The translations under genes were made by a program, and so were the position numbers. DNA of 64,000 bases from Prevotella lacticifex (GTDB taxonomy: Bacteria > Bacteroidota > Bacteroidia > Bacteroidales > Bacteroidaceae): assembly GCF_019973375.1 (NCBI RefSeq), contig NZ_BPTV01000001.1, positions 2,559,104 through 2,623,103 of the forward strand, in the 5' to 3' direction. The notes beneath the pieces were generated by a model. It had not been told where the DNA came from. It saw only the letters and a list, made by a program, of their open reading frames with translations, and ran no database searches. Of the stretch, positions 1-7,357 are shown one piece after another. Within the stretch, counting starts at the first letter, position 1, and every line of letters starts with the position of its first letter.

Positions 1-874
1 GGATAGCGGCAGTGTCCTCAGGCGATGGCAGGAAAGCGCAGGTGTAGTCGAGGAGCGGCTGCACGCCCTTATTCTTATATGAAGAACCGAGAGTCATCGG
101 GGTGATCTCCATAGCGCAGGTACCCTTGCGGAGGGCAGCGATGAGCTGGTCCTCAGGAATCTCCTGACCGTCGAGATACTTCTCCATGATATCGTCGTCG
201 AAGTCGGCAGCAGCCTCGACCATCTTGTCGTGCCACTCCTGAGCCTCGTCAACGAGGTCGGCAGGAATATCGTCAACCTCATACTCGGCACCCATGGTCT
301 CGTCGTGCCAGAGGATAGCCTTCATCTTGATAAGGTCGACAACGCCCTTGAAGTTCTCCTCAGCACCGATAGGAATCTGTACGGGCACTGGGTGTGCGCC
401 AAGGATGTCCTTCATCTGCTGAACAGTCTCGAAGAAGTCAGCACCGGAGCGGTCCATCTTGTTGACGTAACCGATACGCGGCACGTTGTACTTGTCGGCC
501 TGACGCCAAACGGTCTCCGACTGTGGCTGCACACCATCAGCGGCAGAGTATGTTGCGATAGCACCATCGAGGACGCGGAGCGAACGCTCAACCTCAGCGG
601 TGAAGTCGACGTGTCCCGGAGTGTCGATCAGATTGATCTTGTATGTCTTGCCTTTGTAGGTCCAGTTACATGTTGTAGCAGCAGATGTGATAGTGATACC
701 ACGCTCCTGCTCCTGGGCCATCCAGTCCATTGTGGCTGCACCATCGTGTACCTCACCAATCTTGTGGGTCTTACCTGTGTAGAACAGGATACGCTCCGAT
801 GTGGTAGTCTTACCTGCATCGATATGCGCCATGATACCGATGTTGCGAGTCAAATGTAAATCGCGGTTTGCCAT
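1..874 (-). CDS. fusA: elongation factor G, N-terminal part (cut by window edge)
   Basis: EF-G is the GTPase that translocates tRNA and mRNA on the ribosome. Reading the minus strand from the ATG at 872-874 gives [19 protein letters not shown] and then the P-loop [12 protein letters not shown]. The G3 motif DTPGHVDF and the G4 motif NKMDRSG follow, all in the expected order. About 291 codons are present; domains II-V lie beyond base 1, so this is a partial gene only because of the window edge. It is third in the rpsL-rpsG-fusA order, 33 bases after rpsG, and should be co-transcribed. An AAGGTAAAAAGACA stretch precedes the start. The family call is certain from the motifs. Nothing unusual is seen. 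Confidence 0.95.
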   Translation of the reverse strand, partial: MANRDLHLTRNIGIMAHIDAGKTTTSERILFYTGKTHKIGEVHDGAATMDWMAQEQERGITITSAATTCNWTYKGKTYKINLIDTPGHVDFTAEVERSLRVLDGAIATYSAADGVQPQSETVWRQADKYNVPRIGYVNKMDRSGADFFETVQQMKDILGAHPVPVQIPIGAEENFKGVVDLIKMKAILWHDETMGAEYEVDDIPADLVDEAQEWHDKMVEAAADFDDDIMEKYLDGQEIPEDQLIAALRKGTCAMEITPMTLGSSYKNKGVQPLLDYTCAFLPSPEDTAAI

Positions 875-907
875 TGTCTTTTTACCTTATTATGATGTTG
901 TGTCTTA

Positions 908-1384
908 TTAGAATCTGAAGTGTGCGAAAGCGCGGTTAGCCTCAGCCATACGGTGCATGTCCTCCTTACGCTTGAAAGCACCACCCTGATTGTTGAATGC
1001 ATCCTGAATCTCAGCAGCGAGTTTCTCAGCCATGCTCTTTCCGCCGCGCTTGCGAGCGAAAGCAATCATGTTCTTCATTGCCACGCTGACCTTACGCTCA
1101 GGACGTATCTCGGTAGGCACCTGGAATGTAGCACCACCGATACGGCGGCTCTTAACCTCCACCTGCGGAGTGATGTTGTCGAGGGCCTGCTTCCAAATCT
1201 CTAACGGAGACTTCTCGTTATCCTTCATGCGCTGGCCTACGAGATCGAGGGCGTTGTAGAAGATCTCGTAAGAGATGCTCTTCTTGCCATCGTACATCAG
1301 ATGATTAACAAACTTTGAGACCTTCTGGTCGTTGAACTTTGGATCCGGGAGGATCACACGCTTCTTTGGTTTTGCTTTTCTCAT
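908..1384 (-). CDS. rpsG: 30S ribosomal protein S7
   Basis: S7 is the primary 16S rRNA-binding protein that nucleates the head of the small subunit. The 158-residue product starts [19 protein letters not shown] and contains the family block [16 protein letters not shown], then a basic helical C-terminus ending NRAFAHFRF. The length matches bacterial S7. It sits between rpsL and fusA, the standard str-operon order. The 194-base gap to rpsL is longer than is common in such operons, and I see no clear promoter in it. In other bacteria S7 can repress its own operon by binding the mRNA; no such site could be recognised here. Confidence 0.97.
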   Translation of the reverse strand: MRKAKPKKRVILPDPKFNDQKVSKFVNHLMYDGKKSISYEIFYNALDLVGQRMKDNEKSPLEIWKQALDNITPQVEVKSRRIGGATFQVPTEIRPERKVSVAMKNMIAFARKRGGKSMAEKLAAEIQDAFNNQGGAFKRKEDMHRMAEANRAFAHFRF

Positions 1385-1578
1385 TTTTATAAAAATAAAT
1401 TTTTGCGGAGGCTGTCGTCTGATTTCGTCACTTCAACGTCCTCACCCGGACATTTACTCAACCTTGTCTTTTAACAATTCTCCAGCAAAACTTGTTTTTA
1501 GTTGTATTTCTGTTTACGCCTCGGGCCATCAGCCATCTCCGACTGTTGACCCTCGGCCTTTTGTTGGGGTGTTGCGCC

Positions 1579-1956
1579 TTACTTCTTCTTAGGACGCTTT
1601 GCACCGTACTTTGAACGGCGCTGTGTGCGGTTTGTCACGCCGGCGGTATCGAGAGTACCGCGGACGATGTGATAGCGTACACCCGGAAGGTCCTTCACAC
1701 GACCGCCACGAACGAGGACGATGCTGTGCTCCTGAAGGTTGTGACCCTCACCAGGGATGTAGGAGTTGACCTCCTTCTGGTTGGTCAGACGTACACGTGC
1801 GACTTTACGCATTGCTGAGTTAGGCTTCTTAGGGGTTGTCGTGTACACACGAACGCACACTCCACGACGCTGGGGGCAATTCTCCAGTGCGGGGCTGGCG
1901 CTCTTGCTGGCAACAGCCTTTCTGCCTTTTCTTACTAACTGTGAAATAGTAGGCAT
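1579..1956 (-). CDS. rpsL: 30S ribosomal protein S12
   Basis: S12 sits at the decoding centre of the 30S subunit and supports translational accuracy. The 125-residue product carries the hallmark [20 protein letters not shown] and the later [12 protein letters not shown] block, ending in a basic [11 protein letters not shown] tail. The two lysines at which streptomycin-resistance substitutions classically occur (in the PKKPN and VKDLP blocks) are both lysine here, so the sequence reads as wild type. It is the first gene of the rpsL-rpsG-fusA operon. A Bacteroidetes -7 box lies about 95 bases upstream. Confidence 0.97.
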   Translation of the reverse strand: MPTISQLVRKGRKAVASKSASPALENCPQRRGVCVRVYTTTPKKPNSAMRKVARVRLTNQKEVNSYIPGEGHNLQEHSIVLVRGGRVKDLPGVRYHIVRGTLDTAGVTNRTQRRSKYGAKRPKKK

Positions 1957-2050
1957 GATTCTTATTTTTTATGTATATATTATTTTGTTTATTTTCAACT
2001 TGTTACGCCACTTCAGAACAAGTACACAATGCCTGGGGCGTTTCGGGGTG

Positions 2051-2058
2051 CAAAGGTA
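2051..2058 (-). promoter_or_regulatory. putative promoter -7 box for rpsL-rpsG-fusA
   Basis: On the minus strand the bases read TACCTTTG, which fits the Bacteroidetes -7 consensus TAnnTTTG, followed by a leader of roughly 90 bases to the rpsL ATG. No good TTTG is seen at the -33 distance, so the assignment rests on the -7 box and its position. Confidence 0.5.
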
Positions 2059-2239
2059 CAAACATTTCGGCAATTCACCTAATATACAGAAAACAAAAAT
2101 ACTCAGCCACTCTTTCAATTAACAAAATATAACTGTTTAAATGCTTTTTAACTGCAAAAGCGGTCGCAAACGGGTTGTCAGAAGCAGTGGGAGACCAACG
2201 GACAATGGGCGAAAAAGAGCGATCAAAGGGACCACAGCC

Positions 2240-2306
2240 CTATATATATAATATGTATAGGCATCGGCCGGAGTGCCGTTATGCTATATATATAATATGT
2301 ATAGGC
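2240..2306. repeat. AT-rich 23-bp direct repeat pair
   Basis: The same 23 bases (beginning CTATATATATAATATG, ending TATAGGC) occur at 2240-2262 and 2284-2306, a period of 44. They lie in the long spacer between rpsL and the glycosyltransferase. The rest of 2059-2418 shows no gene. The purpose is unknown. Confidence 0.75.
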
Positions 2307-2418
2307 GGCGATTCCGACCGACGCAGGCCGACAATACCACTCCGTCCTTAACACTATACGATAACAGACGAAACATGAACGAAAATCCGAAAAATCTTGA
2401 CAGCAAAACAATACATAT

Positions 2419-2503
2419 CATTTGGCGTTGCAAAACAGGCCGTTTTGCAAGCTCAAACGGACCGTTTCGCATTGCAAAACAGGCCGTTTCGCAACGCCAA
2501 ATG
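2419..2503. repeat. palindromic interspersed repeat, locus A
   Basis: An 85-base element is bounded by perfect 13-base inverted ends, CATTTGGCGTTGC at 2419-2431 and GCAACGCCAAATG at 2491-2503. Inside are three consecutive near-palindromes of about 22 bases, each centred on a GGCCGTTT or GGACCGTTT core (AAACAGGCCGTTTTG, AAACGGACCGTTTC, AAACAGGCCGTTTC). Related elements occur at 17.4, 33.6 and 53.7 kb. It lies in non-coding DNA; small ORFs crossing it are by-products of the repeat. Confidence 0.85.
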
Positions 2504-2716
2504 ACCCTTATTGTAAACTCATTGAATACCAGCGGGTTACATAACAGGATAAATCGAGAACGGAATATGAATAATATTTACATCCAGAATGGGCTGACAG
2601 ATGGAAATTCACGGCGATAATAGTGCGTCATTGCATATTTACAGCACACAGAAAACAAGCAAACGACGATTTGGCGCGATGCTTAACAGACTTTAACAAG
2701 GGTAAGAACGGGCAAA

Positions 2717-2748
2717 TTTGGAGGGGCAGGAAAAATGTGGTAACTTTG
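2717..2748 (+). promoter_or_regulatory. promoter of the glycosyltransferase gene
   Basis: TTTG at 2717-2720, 20 bases, then TAACTTTG at 2741-2748 gives a full Bacteroidetes -33/-7 pair. The transcript should start near 2755, so the coding start has to lie downstream of this, which favours the ATG at 2838. Confidence 0.8.
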
Positions 2749-2837
2749 TATCGTTGGCCACAAGGAGGTCACCCGAAGAGCATGACGGTGCCGCAGACCA
2801 ACGCAAAAAGATAAAAACCGGAACTGCATTACATTCA

Positions 2838-3878
2838 ATGAATCACAGGATTTGTTTTCTTACGCACAACTACCGCGGGCTGAACAGCTCGGGCAATAAG
2901 GCTAAACACGACAATGAAGTGACGCTGCGCGAGATTGGCGCGGTGAACCTCGGTGTGCCGACGACATACTACGACAGCAAGGTGGCATCGTTCTTCCTCG
3001 ACTTGGCAGGTGTCGTGAAACTGTCGATGACCGTCAGCCGCGGCGACATCGTGGTGCTGCAATATCCCGTGAAGAAGTATTTCGCCTTCGTCTGCAATAT
3101 GGCTCACGCCCACGGAGCAAAGGTTGTGGCCATCATCCACGACTTGGGGTCGATGCGGCGGCGCAAGCTCACGGTAGCCAAGGAGATCAGGCGGCTGATG
3201 CATGCCGACTATGTCATCGCGTCGAACGCCACGATGAAGGACTGGCTCTCGAAGAATGGCTTCACGAACGGGCTCGGAGCCCTGCAGCTCTTCGACTACC
3301 GATCGGCATCGCCGTGCAGGGAGAGAGCGGCAAGGAACTCAGAGGCCGTACCACGCGTTGTCTATGCCGGTGCGCTGAGCCCACGTAAGAACACCTTCCT
3401 CCTCGACATGGCGAAGGTGGCAAAGGGCTATGACCTCGAGATTTTCGGCAACGAGGACGGACTGCCGGGACTGAAAGCCTCGGAGCATGTACACCTCCAC
3501 GACTTCATGGCCGCCGACGACTTCATCGCGAACGCACCGGGCGACTACGGATTAGTGTGGGACGGCGACAGCCTCACCACCTGCTCGGGCCATTTCGGCG
3601 AGTACCTCCGCTGGAATTCACCGCACAAAGCATCGTTCTATCTGCGCGCCGGACTGCCGCTGATAGTCTGGCGCTGTTCGGCACTGGCTTCGATAGTGAA
3701 GGAGTTGGGCGTAGGAATCCTCATCGACCGCATCGAGGACATAGGACCACGACTGTCGGCCATAACGCCCGATGAGCGCGCGACGATGGCGGCCAACGCG
3801 CTCTCTGTGGCACAGCGTCTGAGCACAGGAGCCTTCTTCAAGGACGCGCTGAAGGAAGCTGTCGACCGGATAGAATAA
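2838..3878 (+). CDS. glycosyltransferase, Gtf3/galactofuranosyltransferase-like
   Basis: The 346-residue product begins MNHRICFLTHNYRGLNSSGN. It has the two-lobe layout of GT-B enzymes of the Gtf3/galactofuranosyltransferase type: a donor-independent first half with VVLQYPVKK and VVAIIHDLGSMRR, and a second half with VVYAGALSPRKN followed by LIVWRCSALASIV. It should add a hexose to a surface polysaccharide or glycoprotein glycan; the sugar cannot be read. An in-frame upstream extension to 2718 was rejected because it would start inside the promoter. There is no signal peptide or membrane span, so it acts in the cytoplasm. It stands alone on the plus strand and converges on the LicD-like operon, with a shared terminator between them. 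Confidence 0.75.
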   Translation: MNHRICFLTHNYRGLNSSGNKAKHDNEVTLREIGAVNLGVPTTYYDSKVASFFLDLAGVVKLSMTVSRGDIVVLQYPVKKYFAFVCNMAHAHGAKVVAIIHDLGSMRRRKLTVAKEIRRLMHADYVIASNATMKDWLSKNGFTNGLGALQLFDYRSASPCRERAARNSEAVPRVVYAGALSPRKNTFLLDMAKVAKGYDLEIFGNEDGLPGLKASEHVHLHDFMAADDFIANAPGDYGLVWDGDSLTTCSGHFGEYLRWNSPHKASFYLRAGLPLIVWRCSALASIVKELGVGILIDRIEDIGPRLSAITPDERATMAANALSVAQRLSTGAFFKDALKEAVDRIE

Positions 3879-3880
3879 GA

Positions 3881-3922
3881 AAAAAGTGCCTGCCACCGGA
3901 TGAACGGGAGCAGGCACTTTTT
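3881..3922. terminator. bidirectional intrinsic terminator
   Basis: AAAAAGTGCCTGC at 3881-3893 pairs perfectly with GCAGGCACTTTTT at 3910-3922. The stem ends in A/T runs on both strands. It lies between two converging genes and should stop transcription from each side. Confidence 0.9.
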
Positions 3923-3959
3923 CGTATATAGTTTCTTTCGAAGCCTCGTCGCGGCTATA

Positions 3960-4886
3960 TTAAAGATGTAGTTTCTTCATCAGCCGCTTCAAGGCCGATT
4001 GTTTGTACTCTTCAAATATCTTCGGAGCCATCACACGATAGTCGTCGACGGTGCTGATTACGACCGTACCGTGGTTCGTGGCCTGGTGAACGGGGGTCAT
4101 ATACGACGGACCGTACTGCGTGCGGAGGAACTCGTCGTAGCCTGCCGGCACCGGAACGGTGGTATTCTCGAAGGGCACCCACAGTGTCTCGTCGAAGATG
4201 TGGCGGTCGAAGGTGAACTTGTTGCCGTCGAAAGTCATCTCGGCCCAGCGCTTGCTGGTGACCGTACTATAGGCCCGAAGGCGGTCCTCGATACGGCGCA
4301 TGTAAGCCTCGCGGCCCATACGCGAGAGGAGGTGGCGCATACGAATCTTCCTGAAAATCTGCAACCACCGTCCCGAATACAGGATATTGAGCTCGGCAGC
4401 CTTCATGCAACGAATCTCGTGGCGTGTGATTTTGAACAGTGCACGGTAGTCGTCAGCATTCTCGGGTACGCCGTCGAGGGGGAAGATGTCGATGAATATG
4501 CCCTGATGGAACTTCCGGTACGACTCACTGGGCCGCACGCAGGTGGTTCCGTTGCAGCGCAGCTGGGCGTGGCCGCGGATATAATAGGGGTCGGTGTATA
4601 CGGTCTGGAGGAAGAACTGCGGTCCGAGTTCATCGGCATAATCGAGCAGCCGGTCGTAGTCGGGACGCGGCATCGACACGTCGATGTCGTCGTCCCAGGG
4701 TATATAGCCGTGATGGCGGATAGCACCTAAAAGCGTTCCACCATCGCACCATACCCTGAGTCCGTGGGCCTTGCAGACATCGATGAGCCGCTGGAACATC
4801 GTCAGCTGCACGCTCCACACGGCTTTCATGCCGGCATCAATGGTGTAGCCGTCGCGGGTCTCCTCGTTTAAGTTTACTATGTCCAT
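3960..4886 (-). CDS. LicD-family phosphotransferase
   Basis: LicD proteins move a phospho-alcohol such as phosphocholine from a CDP carrier onto cell-surface glycans. The 308-residue product shows the family signature near residues 45-75: WCDGGTLLGAIRHHG, then PWDDDIDVSMPRPDYDR with the metal-binding acidic triplet. The second block FIDIFPLDGVPEN is near residue 150. The C-terminal part is basic and unremarkable, and there are no membrane spans. It is the last gene of a three-gene operon, 13 bases after the nucleotidyltransferase. The neighbours suggest that the operon makes and attaches one activated group; the actual group is not determined by the sequence. Confidence 0.85.
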   Translation of the reverse strand: MDIVNLNEETRDGYTIDAGMKAVWSVQLTMFQRLIDVCKAHGLRVWCDGGTLLGAIRHHGYIPWDDDIDVSMPRPDYDRLLDYADELGPQFFLQTVYTDPYYIRGHAQLRCNGTTCVRPSESYRKFHQGIFIDIFPLDGVPENADDYRALFKITRHEIRCMKAAELNILYSGRWLQIFRKIRMRHLLSRMGREAYMRRIEDRLRAYSTVTSKRWAEMTFDGNKFTFDRHIFDETLWVPFENTTVPVPAGYDEFLRTQYGPSYMTPVHQATNHGTVVISTVDDYRVMAPKIFEEYKQSALKRLMKKLHL

Positions 4887-4899
4887 AAGTGTTGAGTCC

Positions 4900-5628
4900 T
4901 TAATAAAGTTCTTTGGGTATCAGATGGCGGGCATTGTCGAAGTCCTCCGGAGTGTCAAGCTCTATAGTGAAGAAGTCGGTGACGTCCATAACCTTGAAGC
5001 TAAAACCCTGGGCTATAAGCCGTTGGAACGCTAACTCGTAGAAGACATCGGTCAGTCCCTCGTCAGTCATCATCGTTCGGAGCTCGCGGTAGAGCGCTGT
5101 GGAGTAGTCGGCGTTAATCTTCTCTATTCCCACCGATTCTCCCATGGCTGCCGCGGGGTCGCAAGTCTTGCTGATTTCGGTTATGCGGCACTCGCTGTCG
5201 ACGACGACCTTCATTTCCTCCTCGCCGAGGGGATGACGGCTGACGGTGAGCACGGAGGCCTCCTCGTCCATAACCTTACTGATGATGCGCCCGTCGTAGA
5301 TGAGATCGCTGTCGAGAAGGATGAACTGACGGCCCTCGACGACGGTGCGGGCCAGCCACAGCGAGTAGATATTATTCGTAGTGGCGTAGTCGGGATTGTC
5401 AATAAAATGGAACGTCAGTTGCGGATAATGCTCCTCGAGGAAGCCCGTAATCATCGCCGACAGATAGCCGGTGACGACAACAAACTCGCTGATGCCGGCA
5501 GCGACGAGACTGTCGACTGACCGCTGCAGGAGGGTGCGTTCACCGACCTTGAGCAGGCACTTAGGCTTGTTGTCGGTGAGCGGGCGCAGGCGCTTGGCCA
5601 TGCCCGCGGCAAGGATGACGGCTATCAT
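4900..5628 (-). CDS. LicC-like sugar/choline-phosphate nucleotidyltransferase
   Basis: This 242-residue enzyme has the nucleotidyltransferase signature at its N-terminus, AVILAAGMAKRLRPLTDN, followed by KPKCLLKVGERTLLQR. Next come NPDYATTNNIYSLW and the metal-binding LLDSDLIYD near residue 105. This pattern is typical of LicC (CTP:phosphocholine cytidylyltransferase) and its relatives rather than of glucose-1-phosphate enzymes, because of the TNNIYSL block. It overlaps the upstream aminotransferase by four bases (ATGA) and is followed 13 bases later by a LicD-like gene. The likely job is to activate a phospho-amino-alcohol with CTP in the cytoplasm. The substrate is inferred only. Confidence 0.8.
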   Translation of the reverse strand: MIAVILAAGMAKRLRPLTDNKPKCLLKVGERTLLQRSVDSLVAAGISEFVVVTGYLSAMITGFLEEHYPQLTFHFIDNPDYATTNNIYSLWLARTVVEGRQFILLDSDLIYDGRIISKVMDEEASVLTVSRHPLGEEEMKVVVDSECRITEISKTCDPAAAMGESVGIEKINADYSTALYRELRTMMTDEGLTDVFYELAFQRLIAQGFSFKVMDVTDFFTIELDTPEDFDNARHLIPKELY

Positions 5629-6671
5629 TGTTCTTTGGCTATTCTGAGGATGGTGTCGCAGATAGTGCGGTTCTGCTCGCGGCGGCCTAAGGTTATGCGC
5701 ATGTGGGTGTTGAGGTCGGGCTCATTCATGAATTTCACCTTGTAATCCTCATCGGCAAAGGCTTGCTGGAGTTTCTCCTTGAGGGCAATAGGATACTTGA
5801 TGAGGATGAAATTGGCCACACTGCGGTAGACCTTGAAGCCATCGAGGGCTCCTACCTCCGCCTTGTACATGTCGCGGGCCTCCTGCATCACCCTTGCTAT
5901 CTCGCGGTAGTGGTCGCCGCTCTTCAGGGCCGCGATGCCCACTTCCTCCGACAGCCGGTCGTAACCGAGGTACATATTGGCGTATTTGGCGAAACGCTCC
6001 ATCTCCTCGCCTTTGCCTATGAAGCCGAAGCCGAGGCGCAGACCGGGCAGTCCGTAGAACTTGCTCATCGTGCGGCAGAAGATGATGTTGCCGCGGGTCT
6101 CGACGAGATGCTTGATGTATGTGGTGTCGCTGGTGACGTAGGAAGCGTAAGCCTCATCGACGAGGATAACAGTCTCTGCGGGCACGATGTCGCACAGATG
6201 CTCCAGTTCGGCAGGGGTAAGGCCGTTGCCGGTAGGGTTGTTCGGCGTAGCAACGAGCAGAATCTTCGGCCGCACCTCGTTGACCTGACGCTCGAGGGCC
6301 TCGAAATCGTACTTAAAAGTGTCGTCGGTCTCAATGACATTGTACTGGATGGTCTGTCCTTCAACCTCGTCGGCGATATTAGAATAGTACCACCAGGAGA
6401 ATTTCGGGATCATCATGATGCCGTTGCTGCCCTTAACGGTGAGGAAGTAGTGAACGGCCTTCTTCAGCAGGTCCTCAGCACCATATCCCAACAGCACCTG
6501 CTGCTCGTCGATATGGAACTGCTCTGACAGGTAAACGGAGAAGATGCTCTTCTTTCCCTGGTCGTAGATGCGTGTGTAGAAAGCAAATTTACGAATGTCG
6601 AAATTCTTTATCGTGTCAACAACGAGCTGTGACGGCTCAAAGTTGAACTCATTTCTGTCGAGGTAATTCAT
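5625..6671 (-). CDS. HisC/CobD-type PLP aminotransferase or decarboxylase
   Basis: This is a fold-type I PLP enzyme of 348 residues. It has the block VATPNNPTGNGL near residue 165, the PLP-contacting VILVDEAYASY, and the Schiff-base lysine in RTMSKFYGLPGLRLGF near residue 203. A C-terminal arginine lies in MRITLGRREQN. It is closest in pattern to histidinol-phosphate aminotransferase and CobD (threonine-phosphate decarboxylase), which bind phosphorylated substrates. No other histidine or cobalamin genes are present. Its four-base overlap with a LicC-like gene suggests that it supplies the amino-alcohol phosphate or phosphonate that is later activated. Whether it transaminates or decarboxylates cannot be decided from the sequence. 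Confidence 0.75.
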   Translation of the reverse strand: MNYLDRNEFNFEPSQLVVDTIKNFDIRKFAFYTRIYDQGKKSIFSVYLSEQFHIDEQQVLLGYGAEDLLKKAVHYFLTVKGSNGIMMIPKFSWWYYSNIADEVEGQTIQYNVIETDDTFKYDFEALERQVNEVRPKILLVATPNNPTGNGLTPAELEHLCDIVPAETVILVDEAYASYVTSDTTYIKHLVETRGNIIFCRTMSKFYGLPGLRLGFGFIGKGEEMERFAKYANMYLGYDRLSEEVGIAALKSGDHYREIARVMQEARDMYKAEVGALDGFKVYRSVANFILIKYPIALKEKLQQAFADEDYKVKFMNEPDLNTHMRITLGRREQNRTICDTILRIAKEQ

Positions 6672-7003
6672 CTCTTTTATATTGTTTATTAATTTTTCTC
6701 AGTTATCTATTTCTCTGGTTTTGTTACTGTTACGCTACTTGTCGGAAAGTGCGGACACACGCGTTGGGACCGTGAGCACACTTCTCTGTTCGATTTTTCG
6801 GACATGCTGTTGTCGCCCCATTGACGATAGAGCCGTGGCTAACGGTGTCGTCTGGAGCTCGTCAGAACGGCATTGGCGCAAAAAAGCAGGGTCTGTCAGC
6901 AGTTGCTCCTGCCCTCTAACGAATGAACAAACAGTTGACAACCCAGGTTCGTTCAAACAGATTTAGATTATCCGACACCGACTTTAATGTTTCATTAAGG
7001 TTG

Positions 7004-7035
7004 CAAAGGTAATACTTTTCAGCTAATTATGACAA
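7004..7035 (-). promoter_or_regulatory. promoter of the aminotransferase-LicC-LicD operon
   Basis: On the minus strand TTG (7035-7033), 21 bases, then TACCTTTG (7011-7004) matches the Bacteroidetes promoter pattern. The expected transcription start, near 6998, leaves an unusually long leader before the ATG at 6671. Confidence 0.6.
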
Positions 7036-7190
7036 CGAACCGACAGAAAACTGCTATTTTTCAGCGAATTATCTACGCAAGACTTTTATTTGACCGCATT
7101 ATGGGGGCAACGAGAAGGAATGGCAGCCGATAGCAGATGGCTATCGTCAGTGGTCTTATTAGGTGTGGGCAAGGGGCATAATAGACAGCG

Positions 7191-7236
7191 AATGGCCACC
7201 ACGAGGCAATCTTGTTATTGCTTCGTGGTGGCCATT
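7191..7236. terminator. 20-bp hairpin, possible terminator
   Basis: The arms 7191-7210 and 7217-7236 pair over 20 positions with one mismatch (AATGGCCACCACGA pairs with TCGTGGTGGCCATT), with a six-base loop. It lies downstream of the protease gene on the minus strand. There is no strong T run on either side, so a terminator role is only a guess. Confidence 0.5.
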
Positions 7237-7357
7237 TATTGTACAGGGCGCATCTCCAACCGGCTGTGACAGAGACACTTCCCGCCGTCGGTCGAGTACT
7301 TTAACAGCCTACGGCAGAGGGCATTTCCTGTTGTACGGAAGACTTCCCTACCCCATC

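Larger units (their letters stand above)
6672..7357. other. long spacer holding the operon leader
   Basis: This gap of about 690 bases has no convincing gene. It contains the promoter at 7004-7035 for the aminotransferase-LicC-LicD operon, which implies an untranslated leader of about 320 bases, and a strong hairpin at 7191-7236 beyond the protease gene. A 73-codon minus-strand ORF (6735-6956) has no family resemblance and was not called. Confidence 0.5.

Noticed and set aside
2273..2620. 115-codon ORF through the palindromic repeat
   Set aside because: Its protein is produced by the repeat itself (RFASSNGPFR pattern) and there is no promoter or family.
2718..2837. Longer N-terminus for the glycosyltransferase
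   Set aside because: The extra 40 codons overlap the promoter and lack family likeness.
6735..6956. 73-codon ORF in the leader of the LicD operon
   Set aside because: No promoter of its own, no family, and the codon pattern is not distinctive.
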